From: Actinostola sp. cb2023
Taxonomy: Eukaryota; Cnidaria; Anthozoa; Actiniaria; Actinostolidae
Length of the DNA: 64,000 bases
Direction of reading: 5' to 3'
NCBI GenBank assembly: GCA_033675265.1
Contig: JAUJYZ010001480.1
Coordinates: forward strand, 659,473-723,472
Made by a program: the position numbers and the translations under genes. Below the pieces are notes generated by a model, which was given only the letters and a program-made list of their open reading frames with translations, was not told the origin of the DNA and did no database searches. Positions 26,576-37,949 of this stretch are shown piece by piece; positions within the stretch are counted from its first letter, which is position 1, and the number at the start of each line of letters is the position of its first letter.

Positions 26576-29097
26576 GCCTGAACGAGCTGCACACCATTAG
26601 TATTACTTGGACAAACTCCTGTAAGGAACGGCCCGAGTTATAAAATGTGCTTTGTTTTCTTTTTCGTCACAAAATCGGCAAGTCATCATAATGCACTCTG
26701 CACTGACTTGTGCGAATGATTTTGGTCAATTTTGGGCCTTGTTATTCTGTATTCGCATATTCCACTTAGAGTGCATGGTTTTACCAAGAGACCACTAAAA
26801 TTACAGCTGTTAAACCTGGTAGCGAAAGTGTGCCCAAAGACAAAAATAAACTTTGAGCCCTGTCTAGTACACTATAATTCCATTGTTTTCCTTTGTTCTG
26901 TTTGGTTAGTCATTTTAGTTAGTCATTTTTCTTTCACGGGCGAAGTGAAATCATCCTAATACCATTCCTTTCAAAATCAGTTTTGTCATTAATTTAAAAA
27001 CTCAAATCAAAACAAAACTAGACGCTCAACATTAATAGCGCGCACTCGATGGGCTGAAACAAGTTACCGTAAAATGTTGTAAACTGACATAGAAGAACCG
27101 TGAGTTACATTATGGTTCTGAGTCTTATCTGTAGTCTTGTAAACAGACGTCAGTGGTAAATTACAAGTATACAATGATAAATATATTTACTAGGCTTGTG
27201 TCTTTAATGACATAAATAAATAAGCTTAGCAATTCTTTCTTTCAGTTTACAAACCCATTCAGTTTCTTCGATTTACGTAAGACATAATTCTCACCATGAC
27301 TTCCATATTCGTTGACATAACTGGTGTGTTTTTACGAACTGCCTCGTACCCAGTCGCTTCTTCGGAGGGGAAGGGAAGGGGAGGGGGAAGGGGAACGAGA
27401 AAGCGAAACGCGCAAAGGAGCACGGGAAGGGAGAAAGACGGGAAGCGCCTGGCAGATAATGAATCCAACATGGCCGACTTAAATTTATGCAAAAATATTC
27501 AAAATTGTAATTCACTCAAAAGCGATAGATCAGTTCATGAAGCGGTCCACAAACTCGACTGTGGTGAACTCTTGTTTTATTAGCTTTTCTTTGAAAGCTG
27601 GTATTCGAAAAAGCTATAAAACTTCCATGTAAACTAACGTTCGCAACGACAGACGAGCAACATGACCCCGCAAGGTCAAACTACCGTGACTACATCACAG
27701 TATGAAAACAAATTCTGTTTGAGCTCAAATAAATCGCCTAAAAATAACAACTCAACTAGAATGACAAGGGAAATCCCACATATTCTTTATTTAAATGTCT
27801 CTAAACTTTATTTCAGCTCAAATTTTTTTTAAACTGACGCCGTCTGGAAAGCCTGCCAAGCGGGTGTCAAGACACGGCTAGCTCTGTGCGTCACTTCGGC
27901 TCTACAAAACACAATTTTCATCTCGGTATAAGAGAGGCATGGAATGGGGAGCGTTTATATACACTGAAACCTGAACACTACACAGTCTTCAAACGCTTCA
28001 TTCGATGCAAAATTTAAGAGAAAATCGTCCTACCAAAGGATTAACCGTCGTCAAATTACACGCGTTTGACTCTAAAACACATACGCTAATTCTCTAGAAC
28101 TAGTAATTACATAACCGTCAAAAGGCTAGAATAATAAAGTCAAAGTATCGGTGTTGTCAAACATCTATTATTGCATCCATCAAGCGGTGATTTCTTCTAT
28201 AAAATCAACGGTGAACTTACACTGCCAAAACCTCCAACCCGGCCATGTTTCTATTAATACTGAAAGTTCACGAAGCGAGGAATTCAGGTCATCGACATTT
28301 TCTTAGCCACCTTCGGCCATATTTAGCTCATTTTAGGCCTTAAATTCATCGTTTAGTGCGATTTTTCAGAAATCGACAACTTCGACACAGATATCGACCA
28401 CGATCTGCCAGGCGCTTCCCTTCCTCAGTTCGTCCTTCCCTTACTCCTTTGCGATCCCCTCTAATCCCTTCCCATGGTGCTTTGCTCCCCAGTTCGTTTC
28501 GCTTTCTCGTTTCTCCGGCCCCCTCCCCTTCCCCTTCCGAAGAAGCGACTGGGTTCGAGGCAGTTTTACGAATACGATCATAGAGGAAGGCTTTCATCTT
28601 TCTGATAGACGTTTCAGTGTTCGTAAATCTACAGGGGTCACGACCCCGTTCACAATCACGTCTACAACAACAACAAGACTAACTACCGGCGAGTTAAAGT
28701 TACAGAGCTGTATAATAAATAAACTTGGTATACAATGAGATCTGTATATTCTGTTACGTGGATCTACCGCGAACGTCGTGTGCCGTTTGTAATAAAGCAA
28801 TTCTATTACGCTAATTAACTACGTATAAACTATATGTCGCTGGAGGTGACATGACATTTAACATCTCAAATATTACCTATCGCTCTTCGAAAAATTCATG
28901 TGTTGTTATTACTCGAAGAAAGGTCACGCCATGATCTATTGTCAAAACGACGCTTTAGCAGCGTGCACTCGGGATTCTGATTAGTCTTTGGATTTTGATG
29001 CACAGTAAAACAATATAACAACTCATTTATTTCTAAACACCACATTAAATAAGACAGCTTGTGAAGCCACCCTCATTCAACAAAGACTATATATGGC
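26576..29097. other. Interior of the 5.8-kb element
   Basis: No gene seen. It holds an inverted pair of GC-rich segments (27333-27460 and 28395-28575; arms with CAGTCGCTTCTTCGGA and purine-rich AAGGGGAGGGGG) about 1 kb apart, probably a separate nested element. Confidence 0.6.
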
Positions 29098-29344
29098 TGC
29101 TAGTTCTTTGCAAACAACGGATAGTTAGTTCTTTGCAAACGTAACGACGAATAACAAGACTGAAGGCTTCCCGTTATATTTAGTAGTGTTGTTGTTAGTT
29201 CTTTGCAAACGACGATCGGCGACTGAAATAACAAGACTGAAGACTTCGAAAGGCCGTTAGTAGTGTTGTTGTTTAATAGTTCTTTGCAAACAACGAATAC
29301 TTAGTTCTTTGCAAACGACGAATAACAAGACTGAAGGCTTCATA

Positions 29345-30298
29345 AGGCCGTAGAACTCCAATTTCACCATCGGACACCATCGGATAATGAGATGCACCGT
29401 GGTACCATCCGTCACAACTCGTACCGATGGTGACCATCCAGCCGGACCTGTGGCAAAGTCTTGTAATATATGCGATATGCCACAGGGTGACCAAATCACC
29501 AATTTCACCATCGGACACCAACGGTAATGAGATGCACCGTGGTACCATCCGTCACCACTCGTACCGATGGTGACCATCCAGCTGGACCTGTGGCAAAGTC
29601 TTGAAACTGATATGCGATATGCCACAGCGTGACCAAATCACCAATTTCACCATCGGACACCAACGTATAATGAGATGCACCGTGGTACCATCCGTCACCA
29701 CTCGTACCGATGGTGACCATCCAGCCGGCCCTGTGGCAAAGTCTTGTAATATATGCGATATGCCACAGGGTGACCAAACCACCAATTTCACCATCGGACA
29801 CCAACGGATAATGAGATGCACCGTGGTACCATCCGTCACCACTCGTACCGATAGTGACCATCGGCAGCCGGCCCTGTGGCAAAGTCTTGTAATATATGCG
29901 ATATGCCACAGGGTGACCAAACCACCAATTTCACCATCGGACACCAACGGATAATGAGATGCACCGTGGTACCATCCGTCACCACTCGTACCGATGGTGA
30001 CCATCCAGCCGGACCTGTGGCAAAGTCTTGTAATATATGCGATATGCCACAGGGTGACCAAATCACCAATTTCACCATCGGACACCAACGGATGAGATGC
30101 ACCGTGGTACCATCCGTCACCACTCGTACCGATGGTGACCATCCAGCCGGACCTGTGGCAAAGACCTTCGATAATGGTTTGGTCACCCTGTGGCATATCG
30201 CATATATTAAAAGTCTTTGCCACAGGGCCGGATGGTGTGGTCACCATCGGATACGAGTGGTGACGGATGGTACCACGGTGCATCTCATTATCGGCTAA
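29345..30298. repeat. 141-bp tandem repeat (six direct units, then inverted)
   Basis: GGTACCATCCG recurs at 29401, 29541, 29683, 29824, 29968 and 30106 (138-144 apart). After 30170 the unit is inverted. Open frames up to 243 codons on the minus strand follow from a unit length divisible by three in places and are not genes. Confidence 0.93.
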
Positions 30299-30686
30299 AA
30301 AAAATTAACAGCAACTATCGTGTCTTTGCCACAGGACCGGCTGGATGATCACCATCGGATACGAGTGGTGACGGATGGTACCACGGTGCATCTCATCACT
30401 CCGCTAAAAAAATTTTTGAAGGGCAACTATCGTAAAGTCCTCAGTCGATCTCCTCACAATGATGCCATAAAGGGAGATGCATAAAGGCTATAACGTCATT
30501 TTAATATGCATTATGACCATAAAGTCTATGTAATTATCATTTAATGTTATGTACGTTTTGTGCATACTAATTACTACACCATCTGATACCGTGGTAAACC
30601 AAATTTCACCATCCGTATCAGGTCGTGTGTATTGGACAACCCTCAACACAGACACCTAACTGTACAACTAACATTGTTCAACTTAC

Positions 30687-31191
30687 CTTCCGTATGTCAT
30701 CCACAAAATATGCAGGAATATCAAGATGAAGGTCCAAAATAACAACTATTGCATTAGGGTCCGTGATGGAATCAGCTGCTTGCTGTAGACCAAGGGTTTT
30801 GTAGAAAACACCTGTATTTGTAAGATATAAGTAGTTGGGCAACGAACTGCTTTCTAAAGCTTGCTTGATATCAGCGCCTGGGCAGAGAAAATCATTGATA
30901 ATGACGTTGAAGTTGTTGTCTTTAGTTTCCTCGTAAATCTTTGCCATGTTTTGAATGAAGTGGTGAACCCATCTACCCTGGTTGTATCCAGATGTCACTA
31001 TAAAGTTCACTGTGCTGGTTTTATTCCACGTAAAGCCTTCTGGGTAACATAACTTACTGCTCCCCTTTGGTAAGTAGAGGTATTCTGAAAATCGTACACT
31101 TTTCTTGGTGTCGCCATCGAAGAGCTGTAACTCCACAAGGTATCTCCCTCGTTTGGACTCAATGTTGATGATATTCTCAAGACTAAAATGT
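30687..31191 (-). CDS. B4GALNT3/4-like exon 2, proximal copy (CHGN domain)
   Basis: 505 bases: completes a split arginine codon, then HFSLENIINIESKRGRYLVE to PAYFVDDIRK, with donor GTAAGT and acceptor TTTATAG. Conserved features are FIVTSGYNQGRWVHHFIQNM and the acidic VVILDLHLDIP, which occupies the metal-binding DXD position of this family. The protein sequence is identical to the distal copy. It is the exon nearest the single last exon. Confidence 0.9.
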
Positions 31192-31544
31192 CTATAAATC
31201 AAAGAGATTATTGTCACATTTTTATCATAAACTGAAAAAGGATGGACTCCCTTTGTTTCTCCATTTGGGATACCTGTGTCAAATGACTGAGAGGAGGACT
31301 AGAAGATCCTTCTTCTTTTCCCTCTCTCCCCAGACCCTTCTTATTCCTATTGCCACAGGAAACCCATTCCCTAATTTGCATAAAACATGCAAATAAAGTT
31401 GCATGTGGAGGCATTAGCATCCCCACCACTTTTATATGGGTGTCCCAACCCCCTTCCCCAGGTACTCTTACATGTACTCTCTTAAACAATCAGAATACTC
31501 CAGTTTCGAGTTGTTTAGCACCGCTGTACTCCTTGACAAAAGAT

Positions 31545-31752
31545 GCATGTTTGCAGGGTTAGCCTCAAGTCAGTGTAAATTATTCACAAATACCAACGAG
31601 AATGCGAACAAATATTGTTGACATTGGACAATAGAACGCCTCCAGTCAGAGAATATAACTCATGGAATTATAAAATAATGTTTCTATTGTCCAATGTCAA
31701 CAACATTTGTTTGCGTTCTTGTTAGTATTTGTGGCTAACCCTGCAAACATGC
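31545..31752. mobile_element. 208-bp palindromic MITE in intron 1 (proximal copy)
   Basis: Arms GCATGTTTGCAGGGTTAGCC and GGCTAACCCTGCAAACATGC, with inner arms GTTGACATTGGACAATAGAA and complement. The same element is at 57479-57687 in the distal copy. An imperfect repeat of about 185 bases (CATACTTGAGGTTCAATATT) follows at 31950 and 32125. Confidence 0.8.
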
Positions 31753-32455
31753 CTCTGCTGTCTGAATTTACAGTGGTATCTATAATCGAAAGAGGACTAT
31801 TGATAAATTTATTTCCGATTTATAGCTATAGTATTAATATTGATATTCAGCATTTCTTGTACCTGCTATATATGTACATGTACATGTAAATAAGGTTATG
31901 TGCAGTGGCGGATCCAGCGGGAGGGTCAGGGGGGACCCCCTGTCATACTTGAGGTTCAATATTGATTGGTTGTGAAAATTAAGGTCCAACAGGTTTTGCT
32001 CACTATACGTTTGGACCTCCCTCTCAAAAATTTCTGGATACGCCCCTGATGTGATACTAACAATGGCAACATTAGAGTCATTTTTGTATGAGTGGGAAGT
32101 AGTTATGGTACGATTCCTGCCTGTCATACTTGAGGTTCAATATTGATTGGTTGTGAAAAGGTCCAACAGGTTTTGCTTAGTATACGTTTGGACTCCTCTC
32201 TCAAACAATCCTGGATCCACCCTATGTGATACTAACAACGGCAACATTAGAGTTGTTTTCGTATGAGTGGGAAGTAGTTACGGTACGATTCCTGCCGTGC
32301 GGTGACCGTGCAGTGTCTAAGCATTTTGATTGGTTGAGCAGTGATTTTGCATGCTGTGATTGGTTGAATAGATGTCTTTGATTCCATACCATGACTGTAA
32401 CTCTGTGCCGTACATATGTAGGTTTCTCACTGATACTAAAATGACTCTCTATTAC

Positions 32456-33590
32456 CTTAAACCTTTCTTGTGAAACTGACCGATCACCATATCCACAATC
32501 TCCAAGGCTTTTTCTTTTTCTAAAACATCATTCCCAAAAGTGACAAAACCAGATGAATCTGTAACATTGGTGTCATCGGAAGGATAAATGGAACTGTAGA
32601 TATTTTCCCACTTCGAGCCATATCTATCGACTTTATAATTGACCAAATAATCAGGCTTGTATTGACATTCGGGAAATAAATCCTTGATCGTTTTCGCAGG
32701 AATGAATGGCAATTTATAGATCTCTTCTCTAGATACAAGGGAGCTGCTGACAGTTTTCAGCTTGCCATTTCCCCCGTGCATTTCAAGTCCTAGTGGAGGA
32801 AAGCTCTGAACATTTACTACATCACCAAGTATGTCGAGGTCATGTTGGTAACTTCTGAGATTCGTCCAAGGAACAGCCCCATAATCAGTTCCTTGAGCAA
32901 TTCTCCACTCCAGTTTGAAATAATCATTTCTCTGACGACCTCCATGCTGATGCAGAACCTCAAAGTAGTACCATTTCGATTTTTGTAACTCTACTTCGAG
33001 CTCAGTGATTGTTGTGATACCTTCTTTTCTATACGCAAGGCAATTGCTATTTTGAGGCTTGTTGTCAGTGCTGAGCCAAAACTCAGTTGATCCACTTGCT
33101 TTCCAACGAAAGGAATAGCCAGCACTCTCTGGAGCTACGAGATATCCGAACATGCGTTTGCCATAATTTTCTCCAAGCTTTGAGATCTCTAAACCGGGCC
33201 AAAGCTGCCTCGCTGAAGGCACGAGTGGGAATAAAGGAACCTTTTCAACGTTAATATATCTGTCCCACACAAGTTTAACCATACGTGTACATTCACAAGC
33301 CCTGGTCTGCCAGGTTTCAGCGATGCAAAGACTCCATTGCGATGTATAGTTCGTATTCTCACATCCTCTGTTTCAGAATACACGTGCTTTGAGAATCTGT
33401 TCGACGGAGATGACATCCCACGGTGACTTAGCACCACAGACACTGAAATGTCTTCATGAACTTTCTGTTTGAAGGATTTTAAAAGTACATGTACGATGAC
33501 AACAATGATGACTGCAGTTATAACGATGTACGTATTCTTGCTTCTGGCAGTTCTGCGAAGGCACAGCTGATTGAAGACAATTTTATACAT
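32456..33590 (-). pseudogene. B4GALNT3/4-like exon 1, proximal copy, frameshifted
   Basis: The same N-terminal exon as 58392-59527, but one G is missing in the run at 33236-33237. The frame from ATG 33590 (signal anchor) goes out of frame within ...LTLKRF and ends at 33189. The PA14 part remains open from 33282 in the other frame. The donor GTAATA and the rest of the exon are intact. Unless this is a base-calling error, transcripts from this copy lose the catalytic part. Confidence 0.85.
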
Positions 33591-34079
33591 AGTTGAAAGT
33601 TATGTGATCTTCTCCGTGAGAAAGACGATAAAGCCGACAGGTGAATTGAAATGGGAGAAAACAAGAGAAAACGAACATCAAACCAAGAGGAACCAAGAGG
33701 GGGAACTAGGTTGTGAGGAAAGACTGGGTCGAGAGAAAAGATTTAGAAATTGGGCTTCCTGTGGAATTTGGAAAAGATGAGAAACTAACTTTCCTCCGAG
33801 TTTTTGATATTTTGAGCGTCGATTTTTTTTTTGGTTTGATTTATGTAATTTCAAAACTCAAAGGACAAACAAATGATTATCATAGCTGAAAGAGCTCGTT
33901 GAAATTAGTGAAAATGTGAAGTTTAATTTGGAAAAGATCGATTCACAAATTGCGAAGATGTGAATTTTCAAAATCGAAATTTTGAAATTTTGTATGAAAA
34001 CCTTCAAGTTGGAGGCAAGAGTTGCCTCGTATTTAAAAATTTCCCGAGTTAACTCGGGCAAAACCGTTTACAAGGGAAA

Positions 34080-34260
34080 AAGATAACCCTAGTGGTAGGG
34101 TAACCCTATCCGAGTACTAGGGTTACCCTAGCACTAGGGTAACCCTACCAGCCTTGTAAACACGTACGCGAAAAATACAAGAAACGTACGAGAGCTAGGG
34201 TAACCCTACTACTAGGGTAACCCTACTGCTAGGGTTACCCTCCCTCCTTGTAAACAGGGC
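34080..34260. repeat. TAGGGTAACCC palindromic repeats
   Basis: Repeated and inverted AC(T/C)AGGGTAACCCTA units with TTGTAAACAGGGCCTTAG at the right end. Same family as the MITE at 16330-16468. Confidence 0.7.
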
Positions 34261-34478
34261 CTTAGAATAAAAAGGTGTCATTTACGCGCCAGCAATGTCA
34301 TCCGCTGACTGTATGAAATTGTTCGCCATGATTATCTCAGTAGTATACTCTATGCAGTCTCACAGTGTCATGAGCTATAGCAGTTTCCTGAATGTGTCAC
34401 TCGTGAGTCCTTTCCCGCTTGGAAAATGAGTTGTTCGTCATTGTCGTTTAGAAGAATCCTCCAGTTCCTCTTCTATTC

Positions 34479-34883
34479 ATGTCGACCATAACTGGATTTT
34501 CGTTCGCTTTAGTAGCCGGCCTGTTGTGGCAGTGGTTTTGTTCCTTCTTCAGTTTTCCCATCGTCTTGCCCAAACCAAATGTCTCTGTTGCACTTGGTTC
34601 TCGAATCTCTCTCTTAAGTTGTGTGGCGGTTTTTCGTTCCAGACTGCAAGTTGAAGGGATAAATTCAAGAGATTGTTCAAGTGTAGTAGTACTAGGTCCT
34701 CGTAGAGTAGTTGTTTTTTTCTACAGATGAACTGAGTTGGCTTTTGGATGGATTGAATTCCACATCATCACTGGAGAAGGATTCTCTTGTTGATATCCTC
34801 TGGTTTGCTTCGTCTCTATCAACCAGTTGGCTGGCAGCAGGATTAAAAACAGTTTGCTCTGGATATGAACCCATTATTAGCAC
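34479..34883 (-). pseudogene. Array gene, degenerate leftmost copy
   Basis: Related to the 152-codon frames but broken by extra T residues near 34715 and by deletions. Only fragments such as QRISTRESFSSDDVEFNPSK remain open. Confidence 0.7.
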
Positions 34884-37490
34884 TAGAATGTCTTACTTTG
34901 TAGCCACAAACAGTTGCAGTAGCAATATGAATCAGTTTTACTGGCAACGCGAAGATATCTTCGTGAGTTTTGGCAACTCAGCAATTTTAAGGGAAAATTC
35001 AGGACTTTTCGAAAGTCTACGATGTCATTAACTGAAAAGAGAACCAATTACTTAGTTGCAATTTGTCTTGAGTTCGGTAGAAAGTGCACCGTAATCACTT
35101 TACCCGTGGTACGTGTACAGTGTCTGGTTTCTGTAGGTGAAATCTTATATATATAATTTCTCAGTACTGTATGTCACAGACGCTTTTCAGTTTGATTTTC
35201 AAGAAGTTTTCTTTCAAGTTTGGGGAATCCCCCATCGAGCAAGGCACAACCAACAACCAACAGACATGAATGGAGCCGTCAAAAAAATAAAAATAAAAAT
35301 AAATAACGGAACTGAATTTCACATTAATATTTTATAGTTTTTATTAAGTTTCGTTAGTTATGTTAAGCTTTATGTTTTATATAGTTCTTCTGGCGAGCCT
35401 ATCCTGGTAAAATATGTATTTATTATTATTATTAAAATCCCTTACATTAAATATTCACATTTCAACTAAATGCCTTAGACTTATCTTTATTCAAACAAGA
35501 CGCTCAATGAGCGTACACTCGGGCTTATGACAAGGACAATGTCAGTTGCGTGAGGAGAGACCTGACAATGACTGACAGTTGCGTGACGAGGGAGACTATG
35601 TATATACATGTATGTGTCGAGTTCATTTGATTTGCCTTTGACTTTGAGTTCATTTGATTACCTTTTGACTTTGAGTTCAATTGATTTGATTTTGATGAGT
35701 TCGTGTAAAGGCCCGCTCTCTAGCTTCAGATCCCGAAACGACGAGTTTGGAATCGAGTTCGAGTTCGAGTTACGGTTCGAACGTCGAATAAAACAAGGAC
35801 ATCTTCTTCAATACAATATCATTTCTCTGACGTCATGACAATCAGTGACAGTTGAGTGACGAGGGAGACTATGTGTCGGGTGAGTACGTACATGATACGT
35901 CTGGAGGTTGCATAGGTCAGATGGTTCTGATAACGCCCTCACGTTTGTTTTTGTTAAATATATTTTAAGCGAGCTTCTAGTCCTTCTACCACTTCTAGTC
36001 ATTGAACGATGAACTAGAATCCTGACCTTTTAATAGCTTGAAGATCTACAGCTGCTTTCAAAACTAAGATTCAAATCATCTTGAGTCCTGTGTGTCGTTT
36101 GTTTTTTTCTTATCTGCTGAGTAATCTTGAAACTCGATACGATTAAATACGTCGCATACTTTCGTCATTCTTTAGCCGAACAAAACTACGACTACCGAAA
36201 AACCCATTTTATAACTCGGGCTTCCTTCGGAAGGGCCCGAGTAATAACGACTCTGTCCCCCTCCTAGACAAACCGTAACGTCATAATGATATACAGAGCA
36301 ATTGGAATGGGGAATCCCCTCACAACATGAATTTCTTGGAAAAATGCAAGTTACATGAAAATGATTATCTATGTTTACTGCATTACAAGTTACTTATTTA
36401 ACGATGATATCGAGAAGTAATTATACGTTGCTTAGCGTCGACAGTGTTGCGAGAACATTTGACTGATATTTGCTGTGTTAAGTTTTGAACCAAAAAAAAC
36501 CCACCAACGCTATAAAATGAAGAGCGGTTGAGGATAGATGCATTTATTATATAGACACGAGTGTTTTGCTGGAAAAATATCTCACTCGTAAAATTCGTAC
36601 GAAACTACATCCGGGACCCGAGTGGCGTATTTTCCATATCCTCACTAGTGAGGATATCGATGACGTCGGACTCAGTACTTTTAGTTTAAAAAAATTATAT
36701 TTTTTCGTCAATTTTGTTTTGGTCTATATAATAAAAAGAAAATTACACGGCGGTTTGAAGATATGAATTTTATTTTCTCGTGTTAAAAACAATATTTTAC
36801 GAACGAGCGCATGCCCCGCCGTGTAATATCCTCTATATAGTCCATGAGTCAGCGTTGTCAGAAATGAAAACACAAAATCCTTTGACGCAATTCTCATTCT
36901 ATAGAAAGACAAATCTTGACAACTAAACCAGTGTTATTGATTGTACAATAGTTTTGGCTTTAGTTACTCAATTGTCACTTGTAATTCATCCTAAAGACAT
37001 TTCTACTTATAAGAGAAGCCAACTTGACCTGCATATATAAAGCAATGAGCCATGTTTTGTTTTTGATTTATTTTTGATTTTTTGCACATATATTACAGGA
37101 AATGAAGACAAATTAAACTAAATTAACGAGTTTACAAGATTGGAAAATAATTAAGTATAAATTCTATATATGTAAATAACTGTAGGATGTGCAGTGGTGG
37201 TTAAAGTAGTGTAAACTTTCGAGTTAACCACCACCTACTAAATTGAAATATAAATTAGATGGCATCACCACTTTCCCATCTTGTAGTGCTATTTTGTATT
37301 GTTATTATCCATACAGTACTATACAGTCTGACAGTGTCATTAGCTAGCAGTTCCCTGAATGTGCCACTCGTGATTCCTTTCCCGCTTGCCTCGATGTTTT
37401 TCCATCACATTAATATGACAATACTTTGAACATGAAGACAGTTAATCCTACGAGGTCTGGAATAGAAAACCATTTGTTCGTCATTGTCAT

Positions 37491-37949
37491 TTAGAAGTGT
37501 CCTCCAGTTCCTCTTCTATTCGGCTTGTCGACCACTGGAATTGCCTCGGTCGTTTTAGTAGCCGGCGGCTTGTTGTGCCAGTGGTTTTGTTCCTTCTTCA
37601 GTTTTCGCATCGTCTTGTCAAAACCGGCAAATGTCTTTGTTGCACTTGGTTCTCGAATCTCTCTCTGAATTGGTGCGGCGGTTTTTCGTTCCGGAGAGCA
37701 AGTTGAAGGGATAAATTCCATATCTTCAAATTCACGAGATTGTTCAAGTGTAGTAGTACTAGGTCCTCGTAGAGTAGTTGTTTTTCCTACAGATGAACTG
37801 AGTTGGCTTTTGGATGAATTGAATTCCACATCATCACTGGAGAAGGATTCTCTTGTTGATATCCTCTGGTTTGCTTCGTCTCTATCAACCAGTTGGCTGG
37901 CAGCAGGATTAAGAACAGTTTGCTCTGGGAATGAACCCATTATTGGCAC
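37491..37949 (-). CDS. Uncharacterised array protein, copy 1
   Basis: 152 codons from ATG 37949. Hydrophilic, Ser/Thr-rich and charged, with no signal peptide or membrane segment: starts MPIMGSFPEQTVLNPAASQL, contains RDEANQRISTRESFSSDD and FDKTMRKLKKEQNHWHNKP, ends NRRGTGGHF. I recognise no family. An upstream minus-strand segment (MTSLSRDFSL...) with a GTAAGA site suggests there may be a further exon, so the ATG may not be the true start. Confidence 0.5.
   Translation of the reverse strand: MPIMGSFPEQTVLNPAASQLVDRDEANQRISTRESFSSDDVEFNSSKSQLSSSVGKTTTLRGPSTTTLEQSREFEDMEFIPSTCSPERKTAAPIQREIREPSATKTFAGFDKTMRKLKKEQNHWHNKPPATKTTEAIPVVDKPNRRGTGGHF

Larger units (their letters stand above)
24829..30637. 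mobile_element. 5.8-kb element with layered terminal inverted repeats
   Basis: The outer arms start GTCCAATAC, then CTGATACGGATGGTGAAA and ACCACGGTATCAGATGGTG (24829-24905 and complement 30565-30637). Next inward come 141-bp units (25030-25230; 29345-30370), then AGTTCTTTGCAAAC repeats (25240-25975; 29098-29345), in mirror order with matching junctions (GGCTAACCG...GTAGAACC at both sides). The interior has a 47-bp minisatellite and a further inverted pair at 27333-27460 / 28395-28575. It sits in the last intron of the B4GALNT-like gene. No transposase frame is seen. Confidence 0.7.
30238..34041. repeat. Segmental duplication, proximal copy
   Basis: About 3.8 kb repeated at 56173-60023 with very few differences: a one-base deletion at 33236, a 9-base insertion near 33700, and a missing segment of about 55 bases near 33775. 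Offset is 25934 in exon 2. Homology at the left blurs into the 141-bp repeat; at the right it stops abruptly at 34041/60023. Confidence 0.95.

Noticed and set aside
29552..30283. A 243-codon minus-strand frame with repeated GDGWYHGASH-like phrases
   Set aside because: It is the translation of 141-bp tandem units, open on both strands in several frames, with no domain resemblance.
31214..31489. 91-codon minus-strand frame repeated at 57148
   Set aside because: It lies in intron 1 of the duplicated glycosyltransferase gene. Its duplication reflects the block, and it shows no domain.
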